DNA from: a virus
Virus record (IMG/VR): IMGVR_UViG_3300042876_001168
Coordinates: 1 to 32,921 of that record
Reading direction: 5' to 3' (one strand)
DNA: 32,921 nucleotides
Numbering within the stretch: position 1 is the first letter of the stretch; every line of letters begins with the position of its first letter. The notes under the pieces are model-generated. The model was not told the DNA's origin and did not search any database. It worked only from the letters and a program-made list of their open reading frames with translations. The position numbers and the translations under genes were made by a program. Below, piece by piece: positions 8,046 through 15,449 of the stretch.

Positions 8046-8596
8046 TAGAACCACACTGTCCGTTCGCTCATCATTGCCTCGCGGATATAAGCGGGCACGC
8101 CTGGCGCTTCGCGGTTTTCATAGCGATACGCGATCAATCCCAGAATGGCATCGATCACGCGCTGGGGGACATTGGTCGCCGCCGCACCATAGCCTGCCAC
8201 AAAGCGGATGGCAATCGCGCCCGATTTTCGCAGGGTGTCGGATGGAAGCGTATTGAAAACAATCACGCCAGGATCACTGCGCGCATCCACGATGTAGTCT
8301 ATCCACGTATGTTCTACATTGTTCTGATCGAGATACTTGACCGAAGTCACGCTTTGCAGGGGGGGACGGTAAAACTTCAGGCGCAGGTCGCACGGCCACG
8401 CATCGAGGATCATCTCCCAGGTCTGCGTGATAAACGCCCGTCGTGAAATCTCCTCGCACGTCTCGCGAGCGGATTTGATCAGCCTCGTAATCTCTGCATC
8501 GTCCGCCGTGCCATCCACGCGCAGATAGAGCTTCGCCGTTTCCAGGGAAACGGGTTCAACGGAGGGAGCGGTAACAAGGGTCAGGGTCATGGGCAT
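8045..8596 (-). CDS. Head-tail connector protein (gp6-like)
   Basis: 183 residues. The start LETAKLYLRVDGTADDAEITRLIKSARETCEEISRRAF is the classic phage gp6-like connector helix pair (PF05135 style: L.eaK..LRvd...dD..I..li.aA...ce...r). The C-terminal part has IRFVAGYGAAATNVPQRVIDAILGLIAYRYENRE, also usual for the family. It forms the ring below the portal. Two in-frame ATGs (8596 and 8590) are possible; the second has GAGAG at 7 bases. It follows the coat protein after a 97-base gap that holds a strong hairpin. Confidence 0.9.
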   Translation of the reverse strand: MPMTLTLVTAPSVEPVSLETAKLYLRVDGTADDAEITRLIKSARETCEEISRRAFITQTWEMILDAWPCDLRLKFYRPPLQSVTSVKYLDQNNVEHTWIDYIVDARSDPGVIVFNTLPSDTLRKSGAIAIRFVAGYGAAATNVPQRVIDAILGLIAYRYENREAPGVPAYIREAMMSERTVWF

Positions 8597-8607
8597 CTCT
8601 CAGGGTA

Positions 8608-8645
8608 TGTCCTGCCAGTTGGGAAGGGAGGCAACTGGCAGGACA
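8608..8645 (-). terminator. Strong hairpin between coat and connector genes
   Basis: Perfect 14-bp inverted repeat: TGTCCTGCCAGTTG (8608-8621) and CAACTGGCAGGACA (8632-8645), 10-base loop. There is no U-tract on either strand. It lies downstream of the coat gene and could be a partial attenuator or RNA-stabilising stem that keeps coat expression above the connectors. A second weaker repeat, GCGGGCG/CGCCCGC (8651-8657 with 8676-8682), lies just after the coat stop. Confidence 0.5.
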
Positions 8646-8693
8646 AGGAAGCGGGCGCGGCAAGCACCAGTAAAACGCCCGCGATTCCACGAA

Positions 8694-9854
8694 CTATCCA
8701 AGCAAGGTGGCAATGGCGTCGCTCTTGGCCGCCTTCACGCCCCAAGCTACGCTCACCTCGATGATGACCTCATGGTACCCAGCGTAGGTGCTGACCAGGA
8801 ACGAAATGCCGCTGAACGGATCGGTAACGACTTCGTGCTCTCCCAGCGCGCCTTCTTTCGGCATTTGCGGCAGGCGGGTGAGCAGGTGTAGGGCGTTACG
8901 CTCGAAAGCGAAGTTGCCTGTGTAATTGTTCCCGACCGCTACAGGGTCGTTGTTGACCCACGCCACACGGTTGCCCGGCTTGCCAATGACAATATCTCCA
9001 TCGGCATCGCCCGCGTAGCCCGAATTGACCACATATTTGTTCGTGTCGCGGCTGGTCTTGGTGTTGGTCAGAATGTCGCCCGCAAGGATCGTCCCGGTTC
9101 CAGTGTCAACATGGATGGCGTTGGACCCGACCGCGTAACCTGCTGTCAAATCGAGCAGGTATCCGCTGGCTGTGCCCTTGGTATGCAGGGTGATTTGCCC
9201 CGATTCATGCAAGCCAAAGCCCTGCAAAGTGCCCAGTCGTCCTTCACGCAGCAAGCCCGCGTCTCCCGCTTCATTCACCTTGAAAAGGCTGCTCTGCTTT
9301 GAGCGGATGTTGGTGCCAGTCGCAGGACTAAAAACCATGTGCATGTCGCTGGTCCATGCGCCGTTATCGGTCAGGATCTGGCGGATATTGGCGATGTCCG
9401 AAAGGTCGGCGGCAGTCCCAAACGGGGTCGTGCCAGGTGTGCCGTAAGCGCGCGAGGCGCCGCCCTTGGCCGCGGAAAACAGGTCAGCTTCCATTTCGTT
9501 CACCAGCACACGGAACGCCTGCTCGAACTGGTTCTCCTTGACGGTGTCGTACAGTCCGCCAAGGTTCAGTTGGTCTTCGCCTGTCCAGTGGAACGGGACC
9601 TTGCGCACCTTGCTGATCGACATATCCCCATAACCCACTGTCTTTCCGCTCGGCTCGGTAACCGCTGCAGCGGGAGTCACGTCCGCCGCAACCATAGCCC
9701 CAACGATGGGGTAGCGGATGGTCTGGTCTTTGGCGACCCTCTCCACGTCCGAATTGACATACACGGCAGGCAGGAACCCGAGCTGCTCGCGCAGCACTTT
9801 GTCCATTGCCTTGTAAAGGGTCGGGATCAACCCTGTAATGGTATTTGCGCTCAT
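8694..9854 (-). CDS. Major capsid protein, HK97 fold, P22-coat-like
   Basis: 386 residues. It follows the protease/scaffold gene, has a good AAGGAG site 9 bases upstream, and has the composition of a coat protein. The C-terminal block (NFAFERNALHLLTRLPQMP, then VVTDPFSGISFLVSTYAGY, then WGVKAAKSDAIATLLG) follows the P22 gp5-like pattern: F.rNA..L..R.L..P, G...V..Y, YG.....P..A. The N-terminal part (residues 1-120) holds TIRYPIVGAM and VRKVPFHWTGEDQLNLGG, which would be the N-arm and E-loop. No HK97 delta domain is fused here; the delta-like sequence is instead on the scaffold part of the upstream protease. Confidence 0.9.
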   Translation of the reverse strand: MSANTITGLIPTLYKAMDKVLREQLGFLPAVYVNSDVERVAKDQTIRYPIVGAMVAADVTPAAAVTEPSGKTVGYGDMSISKVRKVPFHWTGEDQLNLGGLYDTVKENQFEQAFRVLVNEMEADLFSAAKGGASRAYGTPGTTPFGTAADLSDIANIRQILTDNGAWTSDMHMVFSPATGTNIRSKQSSLFKVNEAGDAGLLREGRLGTLQGFGLHESGQITLHTKGTASGYLLDLTAGYAVGSNAIHVDTGTGTILAGDILTNTKTSRDTNKYVVNSGYAGDADGDIVIGKPGNRVAWVNNDPVAVGNNYTGNFAFERNALHLLTRLPQMPKEGALGEHEVVTDPFSGISFLVSTYAGYHEVIIEVSVAWGVKAAKSDAIATLLG

Positions 9855-9882
9855 GGATTATTTCTCCTTTACGTGATTTGCT

Positions 9883-10227
9883 TTACTTGATTTGCCCGCC
9901 GCCTTTGATGAACGCCATGCGCTCGGCAGGGGATAATAGGTTGAAGTCCGCGAGGGTTTTCACCTTCGGGGCGTTGTCGGCTTCTGGCTTTTCAGCCTTG
10001 GGTTCAGCCGCTCCCAAATCGGCGACTAAGGCTTTCCGCAGCCGCTCACGGTCATCGTTATGCTTGGCAATCTCCCCCGCCAGCATATCGGCGTCTGCCA
10101 GGCACTGATCGAACTCTACGCGCTCCTCATCGGAAAAATCGCGTGTCTCATTGTCTGCGAGTTCTGCCAGATCCTTGGCGCGTTGCAGTTTATCTGCGCG
10201 AGCCTGGATTTTTTCTCTTGTGTTCAC
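9883..10227 (-). CDS. Nested scaffolding protein (in-frame internal start)
   Basis: The C-terminal 114 codons of the protease gene appear to have their own start. A perfect AGGAGGT site (10240-10234) stands six bases before GTG at 10227-10225, in frame. The product begins VNTREKIQARADKLQRAKDL and is a Lys/Glu-rich coiled coil with TRDFSDEERVEFDQCLADADML, very like the N-terminal delta (scaffold) domain of HK97 coat proteins, ending in FNLLSPAERMAFIKGG. This is the arrangement of lambda C/Nu3, where a scaffold is made from an internal start of the protease gene. It would direct prohead assembly and be degraded. Confidence 0.75.
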   Translation of the reverse strand: MNTREKIQARADKLQRAKDLAELADNETRDFSDEERVEFDQCLADADMLAGEIAKHNDDRERLRKALVADLGAAEPKAEKPEADNAPKVKTLADFNLLSPAERMAFIKGGGQIK

Positions 10228-11208
10228 AGTGGAACCTCCTGTAAATTGAAGTAACGATCTTGTTGAGATCTCCAAATAGCGGGAGCGCGCCTGCGCGAGC
10301 CATTCGGGACCCATTTGGTTATCCGCCTTCACAACGGGCGCCTGCCCGCCATCTGCGGTTTGTAAACTTTGTGGATGGACTGCCTCGGATAAACGGGCAA
10401 TCGTATCTTCGAGCGTTTCAACGCGGTCCGCCATTCCATACTCGACCGCCTGTTGTGCGCTTACCACGCGCCCCTGTCCAAATCCATTGCGTACCTGGTC
10501 TAAATTTGCACCTCGATTACGCGACACAGCTGCAATAAATTCATCGTAGACCTGATCAACGCGCCCCTGTATCGACGCGCGTGCCTCATCGGTCAGCGGC
10601 TCGTATGGATTCCCCTCGACTTTGTATTTTCCAGCGCTCACTAGCGATATCTTGATCCCGTCCTGATCCATCATTTTGCTGAGATCTTCGTGCGCCGCAA
10701 AAACGCCAATCGAGCCAACCTGCGCGGAGGGTGTTACCACCAATTCATCGGCGGCAGTTGCAATCCAATAAGCAGCGGAAGCCGCAAGATGATTCGCAAC
10801 TGCAACGATGGGTTTCCTCCCGCGTGCCTCGAATATCCTGTTGGACATCTCCAACACACCGCCTGCCTGACCGCCAGGGCTGTCTACATCCAGCACAATC
10901 GCGCTCACGTTCGGATCGTCGAGCAGTTTTTGGAATTCCTTCCCAAATCGCTCCACGCTGGTCGCGCCTGAGACCTCCGTTAGAAGGTCGGCTCGCGGGA
11001 TCAATGCCCCAAACAGAGGTAATACCGCAACCTGACCGACATTGCGCTGTTCGGGTCTCGGGGAACCGTTGATCGCCGCGTGAATTTCTTCTGCGCTCAA
11101 CTTCTCGCCAGCCACATGGCGCGAAACAACCGCCTCCAACACTGCCAGCTTCTGCGGCAAAATCACCCACGGTGTTTCCAGAAATGCGTTCAAAATATAA
11201 TGTTTCAT
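9883..11208 (-). CDS. S49-family prohead protease fused to scaffold
   Basis: 441 residues. Residues about 55-260 are an S49 (SppA/lambda C-like, ClpP-fold) peptidase: AIVLDVDSPGGQAGGVLEMS at about 103-122, the nucleophile region NHLAASAAYWIATAADE with Ser144, PSAQVGSIGVF at 160-170, and GKYKVEGNPYEPLTDEA with a candidate catalytic Lys196. Residues about 328-441 are the scaffold domain described for the nested gene. The protease matures the prohead by cutting scaffold. The start overlaps the previous stop by four bases (ATGA). Length fits protease-scaffold fusions of about 440 residues. Confidence 0.92.
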   Translation of the reverse strand: MKHYILNAFLETPWVILPQKLAVLEAVVSRHVAGEKLSAEEIHAAINGSPRPEQRNVGQVAVLPLFGALIPRADLLTEVSGATSVERFGKEFQKLLDDPNVSAIVLDVDSPGGQAGGVLEMSNRIFEARGRKPIVAVANHLAASAAYWIATAADELVVTPSAQVGSIGVFAAHEDLSKMMDQDGIKISLVSAGKYKVEGNPYEPLTDEARASIQGRVDQVYDEFIAAVSRNRGANLDQVRNGFGQGRVVSAQQAVEYGMADRVETLEDTIARLSEAVHPQSLQTADGGQAPVVKADNQMGPEWLAQARSRYLEISTRSLLQFTGGSTVNTREKIQARADKLQRAKDLAELADNETRDFSDEERVEFDQCLADADMLAGEIAKHNDDRERLRKALVADLGAAEPKAEKPEADNAPKVKTLADFNLLSPAERMAFIKGGGQIK

Positions 11209-11762
11209 TGGTATGCTCCAAATACTTCGACTAAAGGACCGGACATCACACGAATGCGCTCAGGGTATGGCACGCTATTCCTGCAATCTTCTACCCAGGG
11301 ACGGGTATAAAACTCCAGTGGCATGTCGAACATGGGAGAGTAATAATCGCTTGGCTCGCAATGTTTCACCTTGCCTTGGTAACAATCCATCCCGCACAGG
11401 ATGACGGGATCGCATCCCATCCACAGCGCGAACCATGCCGCTGTATTACTTGAAAAATGACCTGTCCACACGTTCGGCACATCGAACAGGATATCGCTCG
11501 TTGGTTCCGGACTCACATGGACAGCGCGATGTTCTGCGACCGCCTTCTCCATCAACGGGTTTGTGGATGGCGTGTCGTTGTAAACCATGAAATCCACGAA
11601 CTCACAGTGATAAAAAGCGTGGTAATTCACAGCGATCATCAGGCAATCCTTCGGAAGTCGTTTGATGTCCTCTGGCAGGCTGGGACCGCCGCCCAAAATC
11701 GCGGCTGGAACTCCATCGTATAAATCCTTCATCCCGGAGAGTTTCGAACGGAATACTATCAA
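11205..11762 (-). CDS. MptE/DUF115-like Rossmann protein, unexpected head-region cargo
   Basis: 185 residues from a TTG start. AILGGGPSLPEDIKRLPKDC followed by IAVNYHAF resembles the glycine-rich nucleotide loop of the DUF115/MptE-like (MAF, 6-hydroxymethylpterin pyrophosphokinase) fold. The downstream NTAAWFALWMGCDPVILCGMDC matches its second conserved block (A...A..lG..pI.L.G.D). Several Cys residues cluster near the end. TTG at 11762 is chosen because it overlaps the portal stop as TTGA and AGGAG lies 8 bases upstream; ATG 11792 would overlap the portal by 34 bases. Its role between portal and protease is unknown; a sugar- or nucleotide-related host modification function is possible. Confidence 0.6.
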   Translation of the reverse strand: MIVFRSKLSGMKDLYDGVPAAILGGGPSLPEDIKRLPKDCLMIAVNYHAFYHCEFVDFMVYNDTPSTNPLMEKAVAEHRAVHVSPEPTSDILFDVPNVWTGHFSSNTAAWFALWMGCDPVILCGMDCYQGKVKHCEPSDYYSPMFDMPLEFYTRPWVEDCRNSVPYPERIRVMSGPLVEVFGAYQ

Positions 11763-13378
11763 CTCGTCATCTCCTCGATGAAATTCATCCATTCATCCGC
11801 GTCGCTCGCCTGATTCAACGCCTGCTCCACTTCTTCGACACTGGCATTCAAAAACAACTCGCGCCTCGCCTCGCAATAATCGCTGATCCGCACAAGAATG
11901 AATGGATGTAGTTGACCGCCTTTCAATTGCTTCTGCGCGTCCAACAGCGGTTGAAATTGTTTCCACAGGAAGGCTGGGTGATCGTGGTTATAGAAATTAT
12001 CCAGCCATAAGCAAAACGCCTCGATATCCGCATTCTTCTTAAGGCGTTTTACCGCTCCGCTCACATCGTTTTGCTCGCGCTTCATCGCCCGCGCAACCGC
12101 GTCGCGCCACAAGGGCTTGAGCGCGCTCGCCTGATTCCCTGGCTCACTGGTCTTCTTACTCGCCGAATCATTGGGTTGCTGATCCGCTGGCTCGCTCACG
12201 GGTTCTTCCGTGCGCGTCATGTTCAACGGACGCCAGTACACGTCGCCGCCCTTGTAAGGATTCATATTCTCACGCGACCGCGCCTCGTTCGGCGACATAA
12301 TTCCGTTGTTGATCGCCTGCACGTAAGCCGCGTAGCGCGTCGCAATATCGCCGCGCAGCAAACCATCCATCAGATGTTCATAGAACAACGTGCTGCGATC
12401 CTTCGGCAGCAGCAGTTGCATGTTCAAAGACTGTTCGGTTCGCACGCCCCAGGGTCGCAATGTATGGTTGACATAGCCCTGTTCCTGCGAATCGATCCCG
12501 CTGCCCCACGACGTGGTGCGTTCCACGTCGCCGATCATGTGCGGCGGCACGCGGAAAATCCGCGCGATCTCGCTCACCTGGAATTTGCGCGTCTCTAAAA
12601 ATTGCGCGTCGTCCGGTGGAATGGATAATTTCTCGATGCTCATTCCCTCTTCGAGGATGATGTCTTTATGGCTGTTATCCGTGCCCTTGCGCTCTGCCAG
12701 GGACTCCTTCAGGCGGTTATACGCCTGATCTCCCAGCGTGCCGGGATGCTTGAACAGCACGCCGGGGTTCGCGCTATTGGAGAACAACTTACTGCCGAAT
12801 TTCTCGGTGCTGATTGCCAGCCCGATGGCATTCCGCGCCAGCGAAATGCGCGAATAACCGATCAACCCGTCGAAGCCGAATGCGGGGATATGCAAAATTT
12901 CATCCGCAAAGAAGATGCGCGGCTTGCCCTCACTCGTTTGGTACGTGTAGATTTTTTGTCCCTGCTTACGTTCCACGGTCATACGATCGGGACGCAGCGG
13001 CCACACTTCAGCCACGTCGCCGCGGCGGTCGAAGATTGGCTGTCCGAAGAAATTGCCCCACCCCAGCAGGTGACCAACAATAATTTCTCGAAAGACCATC
13101 GAAGTCATTTCCGGGTTTGGTTGGTCATGCATTAGTCGATAATACGGGCTATCCCATGCGCGGATTTTATTTCTCCCCATCCGCCTGTATAAAATCAATG
13201 GCAGCGACGAAATGTCTTCCGACAGGATCGTGAAAGCTGCCAGCACCGCTGAAACCGTCAGCGACAATTCCGGCGTGATGGTCTCATCGCTGTAGCTGCG
13301 TTCTTGCCGCGACGCGCGTGCGGGACGCTGGGTGGGATCGGCTTTTGCCGTTACAAGCATTGCGGGAGATAAAGGCAT
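11759..13378 (-). CDS. Portal protein, HK97-type
   Basis: 539 residues starting MPLSPAMLVTAKADPTQRPA. It has the standard phage portal pattern: ELSLTVSAVLAAFTILSEDISSLPLILYRR, YYRLMHDQPNPEMTSMVFREIIVGHLLGWGNFF, VWPLRPDRMTV, and ILHIPAFGFDGLIGYSRISLARNAIGLA, then the stem and clip region with RIFRVPPHMIGD and SEARS-type NNGIMSPNEARSREN. The last about 120 residues are a helical extension rich in Lys, Phe and Trp. The start ATG 13378 overlaps the preceding stop as TAATG; the reading frame upstream is non-coding extension. The protein forms the dodecameric DNA channel and binds the terminase. Confidence 0.95.
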   Translation of the reverse strand: MPLSPAMLVTAKADPTQRPARASRQERSYSDETITPELSLTVSAVLAAFTILSEDISSLPLILYRRMGRNKIRAWDSPYYRLMHDQPNPEMTSMVFREIIVGHLLGWGNFFGQPIFDRRGDVAEVWPLRPDRMTVERKQGQKIYTYQTSEGKPRIFFADEILHIPAFGFDGLIGYSRISLARNAIGLAISTEKFGSKLFSNSANPGVLFKHPGTLGDQAYNRLKESLAERKGTDNSHKDIILEEGMSIEKLSIPPDDAQFLETRKFQVSEIARIFRVPPHMIGDVERTTSWGSGIDSQEQGYVNHTLRPWGVRTEQSLNMQLLLPKDRSTLFYEHLMDGLLRGDIATRYAAYVQAINNGIMSPNEARSRENMNPYKGGDVYWRPLNMTRTEEPVSEPADQQPNDSASKKTSEPGNQASALKPLWRDAVARAMKREQNDVSGAVKRLKKNADIEAFCLWLDNFYNHDHPAFLWKQFQPLLDAQKQLKGGQLHPFILVRISDYCEARRELFLNASVEEVEQALNQASDADEWMNFIEEMTS

Positions 13379-13569
13379 TATTTCTTCTCGCTCATCCACG
13401 TCGCCAGGTAGGACGTAATCACCGACTCCACAGCCATTGCAGCCCCAACGACGACAAATGCTGTTGCCACAGAAACGCGCAGGCTGAGACCGATAAACAG
13501 AAACAACAAACCGATCCAATAGACCCGCTCGTTGCGGTCCAGCGTTCCGAGCCAAGGTACAAGGTTCAT
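13378..13569 (-). CDS. Small two-segment membrane protein, holin-like
   Basis: 63 residues, MNLVPWLGTLDRNERVYWIG..., with two hydrophobic segments at about 17-30 and 34-54 and a charged C-terminus (SEKK). It starts on an ATGA overlap with the upstream coiled-coil gene and ends on a TAATG overlap with the portal start. Size and topology fit class II holins, but position next to the portal is unusual, and no endolysin is seen in the window, so function is open. Confidence 0.65.
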   Translation of the reverse strand: MNLVPWLGTLDRNERVYWIGLLFLFIGLSLRVSVATAFVVVGAAMAVESVITSYLATWMSEKK

Positions 13570-13946
13570 GGGGTACTCCCTGTGATCGATAAATAAATCA
13601 ATCGTCCGATAAAGTAGACCAGCCCGCTGATGATCAACGCCGTGGCAATGCCTGCCGCCCATTTGCCCCACCCACTGATGACCTTGACTGCATTGCTGAT
13701 TTTGTCTGCGGCGCCAATCTGTAACTGGATCATGGCGCGCAGCTCGTCGATCTCTGTATTTTGTGTCGCAATCTGCTTCTCCACAGCGGTAATCCGCGCC
13801 ACCAGCAAGGGAGAGCAACCTGCCTCACGCAACTCAATCGAACGGATCCGCTCGTCGAATGACCGCATGAGGTTTTTGATCTCATCAAACCCCTTATCGA
13901 AACGAGCGCCGAGACCGTCCAATTGCTGTTGATTCACGCCTGGCAT
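13566..13946 (-). CDS. Coiled-coil protein with C-terminal membrane anchor (XhlA-like architecture)
   Basis: 126 residues from ATG 13946, with AGGGG and GGGGAG upstream. Residues about 1-90 are helical and coiled-coil-like (GFDEIKNLMRSFDERIRSIELRE, VARITAVEKQIATQNTEIDELRAM); residues about 95-122 form one membrane segment (WGKWAAGIATALIISGLVYF). A soluble coiled coil with one C-terminal anchor is the layout of XhlA-type hemolysins and some spanin or holin partners. With the holin-like gene directly downstream it may be a lysis-associated pair. The reading upstream of 13946 runs through a small RNA locus and is not coding. Confidence 0.65.
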   Translation of the reverse strand: MPGVNQQQLDGLGARFDKGFDEIKNLMRSFDERIRSIELREAGCSPLLVARITAVEKQIATQNTEIDELRAMIQLQIGAADKISNAVKVISGWGKWAAGIATALIISGLVYFIGRLIYLSITGSTP

Positions 13947-13951
13947 GTCCC

Positions 13952-14014
13952 CTATCTCCCCATCAGACCCAGGATGGTATTTGTGTGTTTGGCATAAAAG
14001 AATGGTGCGGGCAT
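13952..14014 (-). CDS. Possible 20-residue micro-ORF
   Basis: ATG at 14014-14012 has GGGAG seven bases upstream and gives MPAPFFYAKHTNTILGLMGR, stopping with TAG at 13954-13952, five bases before the next gene start. It lies directly after the terminator of the small RNA. It could be a leader peptide coupling translation into the coiled-coil gene, or chance. Confidence 0.35.
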   Translation of the reverse strand: MPAPFFYAKHTNTILGLMGR

Positions 14015-14034
14015 AAGTAGTCTCCCAAAGCAAC

Positions 14035-14074
14035 AAAAAACGCCCGACGACTCTCTTGCGAGAATCGTCGGGCG
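14035..14074 (-). terminator. Intrinsic terminator of small RNA copy 1
   Basis: On the minus strand a 15-bp hairpin (outer arms 14041-14050 and 14065-14074) closes with a GCAA GNRA tetraloop and is followed by six T residues (14040-14035). Confidence 0.9.
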
Positions 14075-14130
14075 CATCGGTTCCGACAAACGTCCCGGTC
14101 AAATACCAGGACTGCGTAAATTAGTTCTTA
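14035..14130 (-). ncRNA. Small structured RNA locus, copy 1
   Basis: A roughly 96-nt minus-strand transcript is predicted from a consensus promoter (TTGACA, 16 bases, TATAAT) to an intrinsic terminator. The RNA contains GCAGTCCTGG (14115-14106), loop TATTTGA, CCGGGAC, giving a 7-bp hairpin with one U-G wobble, then the linker GTTTGTCGGAACCGAT and the terminator hairpin. The second copy at 22232-22337 keeps hairpin, loop and linker almost exactly. The variable pair positions are wobbles as RNA on the minus strand but mismatches on the plus strand, which fixes the strand. It matches no riboswitch, ribozyme or sRNA family I know. It lies between the PIN-nuclease operon and the coiled-coil membrane gene. 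It could be a trans-acting sRNA, an antitermination element or a leader attenuator. Confidence 0.75.
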
Positions 14131-14136
14131 TGTTCT

Positions 14137-14164
14137 ATTATAGTCATCCAGGGCAGATTGTCAA
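14137..14164 (-). promoter_or_regulatory. Consensus sigma-70-type promoter for small RNA copy 1
   Basis: TTGACA at 14164-14159, a 16-base spacer and TATAAT at 14142-14137, both hexamers perfect, on the minus strand. The expected transcript start is near 14130. It lies immediately after the stop of the PIN-domain gene, so the RNA is an independent unit. Confidence 0.8.
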
Positions 14165-14170
14165 GTCAGG

Positions 14171-14659
14171 CTAGAATCTCATTTGTTTCACGTAAGGTTC
14201 ACAGATATGAATTCCAATCATAGCCTCGAATTTGTAAAGTTTTGTGTCGTATGTATGAAATTCATCAATTGGGCAAACATTTTTATTGTACCAATACGCT
14301 GATGCAAGGTGAACAGCATCTTTTGGTGACAATTTCCATTTTTGAGGAATGGCATCTCGAATAAGATTTCTGGCAAGTGTGGAAATATGATGCCCATTGT
14401 CAATCATCTTTATTAGTTTGTGGTTTTGCCACATAGCATCAATAGCTTCTTCTACACGCGGATCTAACCTGCCATTCATTTTTTCGTCTAAAACATGCGC
14501 GACTTCCACTATACTTTCTGACGAGGTGAGGATACAACTGCTTTCATTTTCTTCAATTTCTTGAATTAGATCACGAATAGTTTTTATTCTTTCGGGAACA
14601 CCATTAAGGTGCGACAGAAAAACATTACTATCCCAATACAAGCATATTTTATTCGGCAT
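14171..14659 (-). CDS. PIN-domain nuclease, VapC-like toxin candidate
   Basis: 162 residues with the acidic PIN residues in order: Asp10 in YWDSNVFLSHLNG, Glu49 or Glu52 in SESIVEVAHV, Asp114 in SPKDAVHLASAYW, and Asp138 in EFHTYDTKLY. These bind the metal ion for RNA cleavage. It overlaps the upstream 250-residue gene by 11 bases. GC content is clearly lower than the neighbours (about one third in the stretch I counted, against roughly half or more around it), which suggests recent transfer. A toxin-antitoxin or phage-exclusion role is inferred; the unknown partner would be the antitoxin. Confidence 0.8.
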   Translation of the reverse strand: MPNKICLYWDSNVFLSHLNGVPERIKTIRDLIQEIEENESSCILTSSESIVEVAHVLDEKMNGRLDPRVEEAIDAMWQNHKLIKMIDNGHHISTLARNLIRDAIPQKWKLSPKDAVHLASAYWYNKNVCPIDEFHTYDTKLYKFEAMIGIHICEPYVKQMRF

Positions 14660-15401
14660 CTCTTAACCGCCTTATGGCTTCTTCTGGATATTCGTCCCCG
14701 TTATTCCAGGGAATGATTCCCGCTAAACTCATAAAGTCTAGTTGTCCATCACGTAAGACTTGAATATAGTTGATTTCGCGAACGTCAGTTGGTCTTCCAG
14801 TGTTGGGATCTCTATATACCTGACCAGCAACAAATACATGTTTGTCCCATGCATCTAGCATCAAGCTTTCTTGCCCAGTTCCTAGATAGCAGTTTACGGC
14901 GCGGTCAAACAGCGAGTCGTACAGAACAAAACGTATTTTTCCACGTTTTGATAATGTTTCCACCGTGCCCGATATAGCCCCAAAAGAATACTCTCTCGAA
15001 AATGCTTCATCATAAGCCAACGGTTTATCAATTAAGGATGATTCGTTGTCGGTTACAAATTCAACAGCTTTTATTTTTCCGTTTATTAAACTGGTGAGAG
15101 CTCGAGCTTCTTTAGAAATATTTTCAGAATAGGGAATTGGTTTTTTGTGTTTTATTGCAGAGCCAACAACTTCATACGCTCTAACAACCCTTTCAACAGC
15201 ATCATCGAAAGGAGATTTACCTATAATAACGGCTGTAGCACTACCAGCTTCAAGTTTAGTGATTTCCCATTCGACATTTGATTTTCCCACAACATCATCT
15301 GTTAATGCATCAACCAACGCAGAAAAATGCTCCATTGCCTGCGCAAATTCGGCAAGTGGGATATTTCCTTGCAACTTTAAAGTAAGAGTATTTTTAGGCA
15401 T
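14649..15401 (-). CDS. Unfamiliar partner of PIN nuclease, possible antitoxin
   Basis: 250 residues, low GC like the PIN gene. I recognise the general form from proteins seen next to PIN nucleases but know no named function: LTLKLQGNIPLAEFAQAMEHFSALVDAL, then VEWEITKLEAGSATAVIIG, then VERVVRAYEVVGSAI, then a beta-rich C-terminal half (ISGTVETLSKRGKIRFVLYD, HVFVAGQVYRDPNTGRPTDVREI). No DNA-binding helix-turn-helix or known antitoxin fold is visible. AAGGAG sits eight bases before ATG 15401. The large size argues against an ordinary VapB. Confidence 0.6.
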   Translation of the reverse strand: MPKNTLTLKLQGNIPLAEFAQAMEHFSALVDALTDDVVGKSNVEWEITKLEAGSATAVIIGKSPFDDAVERVVRAYEVVGSAIKHKKPIPYSENISKEARALTSLINGKIKAVEFVTDNESSLIDKPLAYDEAFSREYSFGAISGTVETLSKRGKIRFVLYDSLFDRAVNCYLGTGQESLMLDAWDKHVFVAGQVYRDPNTGRPTDVREINYIQVLRDGQLDFMSLAGIIPWNNGDEYPEEAIRRLRDAE

Positions 15402-15417
15402 TTAACTCTCTCCTTGA

Positions 15418-15445
15418 ATTTTAGCTGCGTTCATACAAAAGTCAA
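15418..15445 (-). promoter_or_regulatory. Possible promoter for the PIN operon
   Basis: TTGACT (15445-15440), 16-base spacer, TAAAAT (15423-15418). The -10 ends only two bases before the AAGGAG ribosome site, so a normal start point would fall inside the site; the call is therefore tentative. Confidence 0.35.
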
Positions 15446-15449
15446 GCCT

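Noticed and set aside
13379-13555. N-terminal extension of the portal frame
   Set aside because: The added residues overlap the small membrane gene in another frame and look non-protein; the ATG at 13378 overlaps that gene's stop.
13947-14102. Extension of the coiled-coil gene upstream
   Set aside because: It would translate the small RNA and its terminator.
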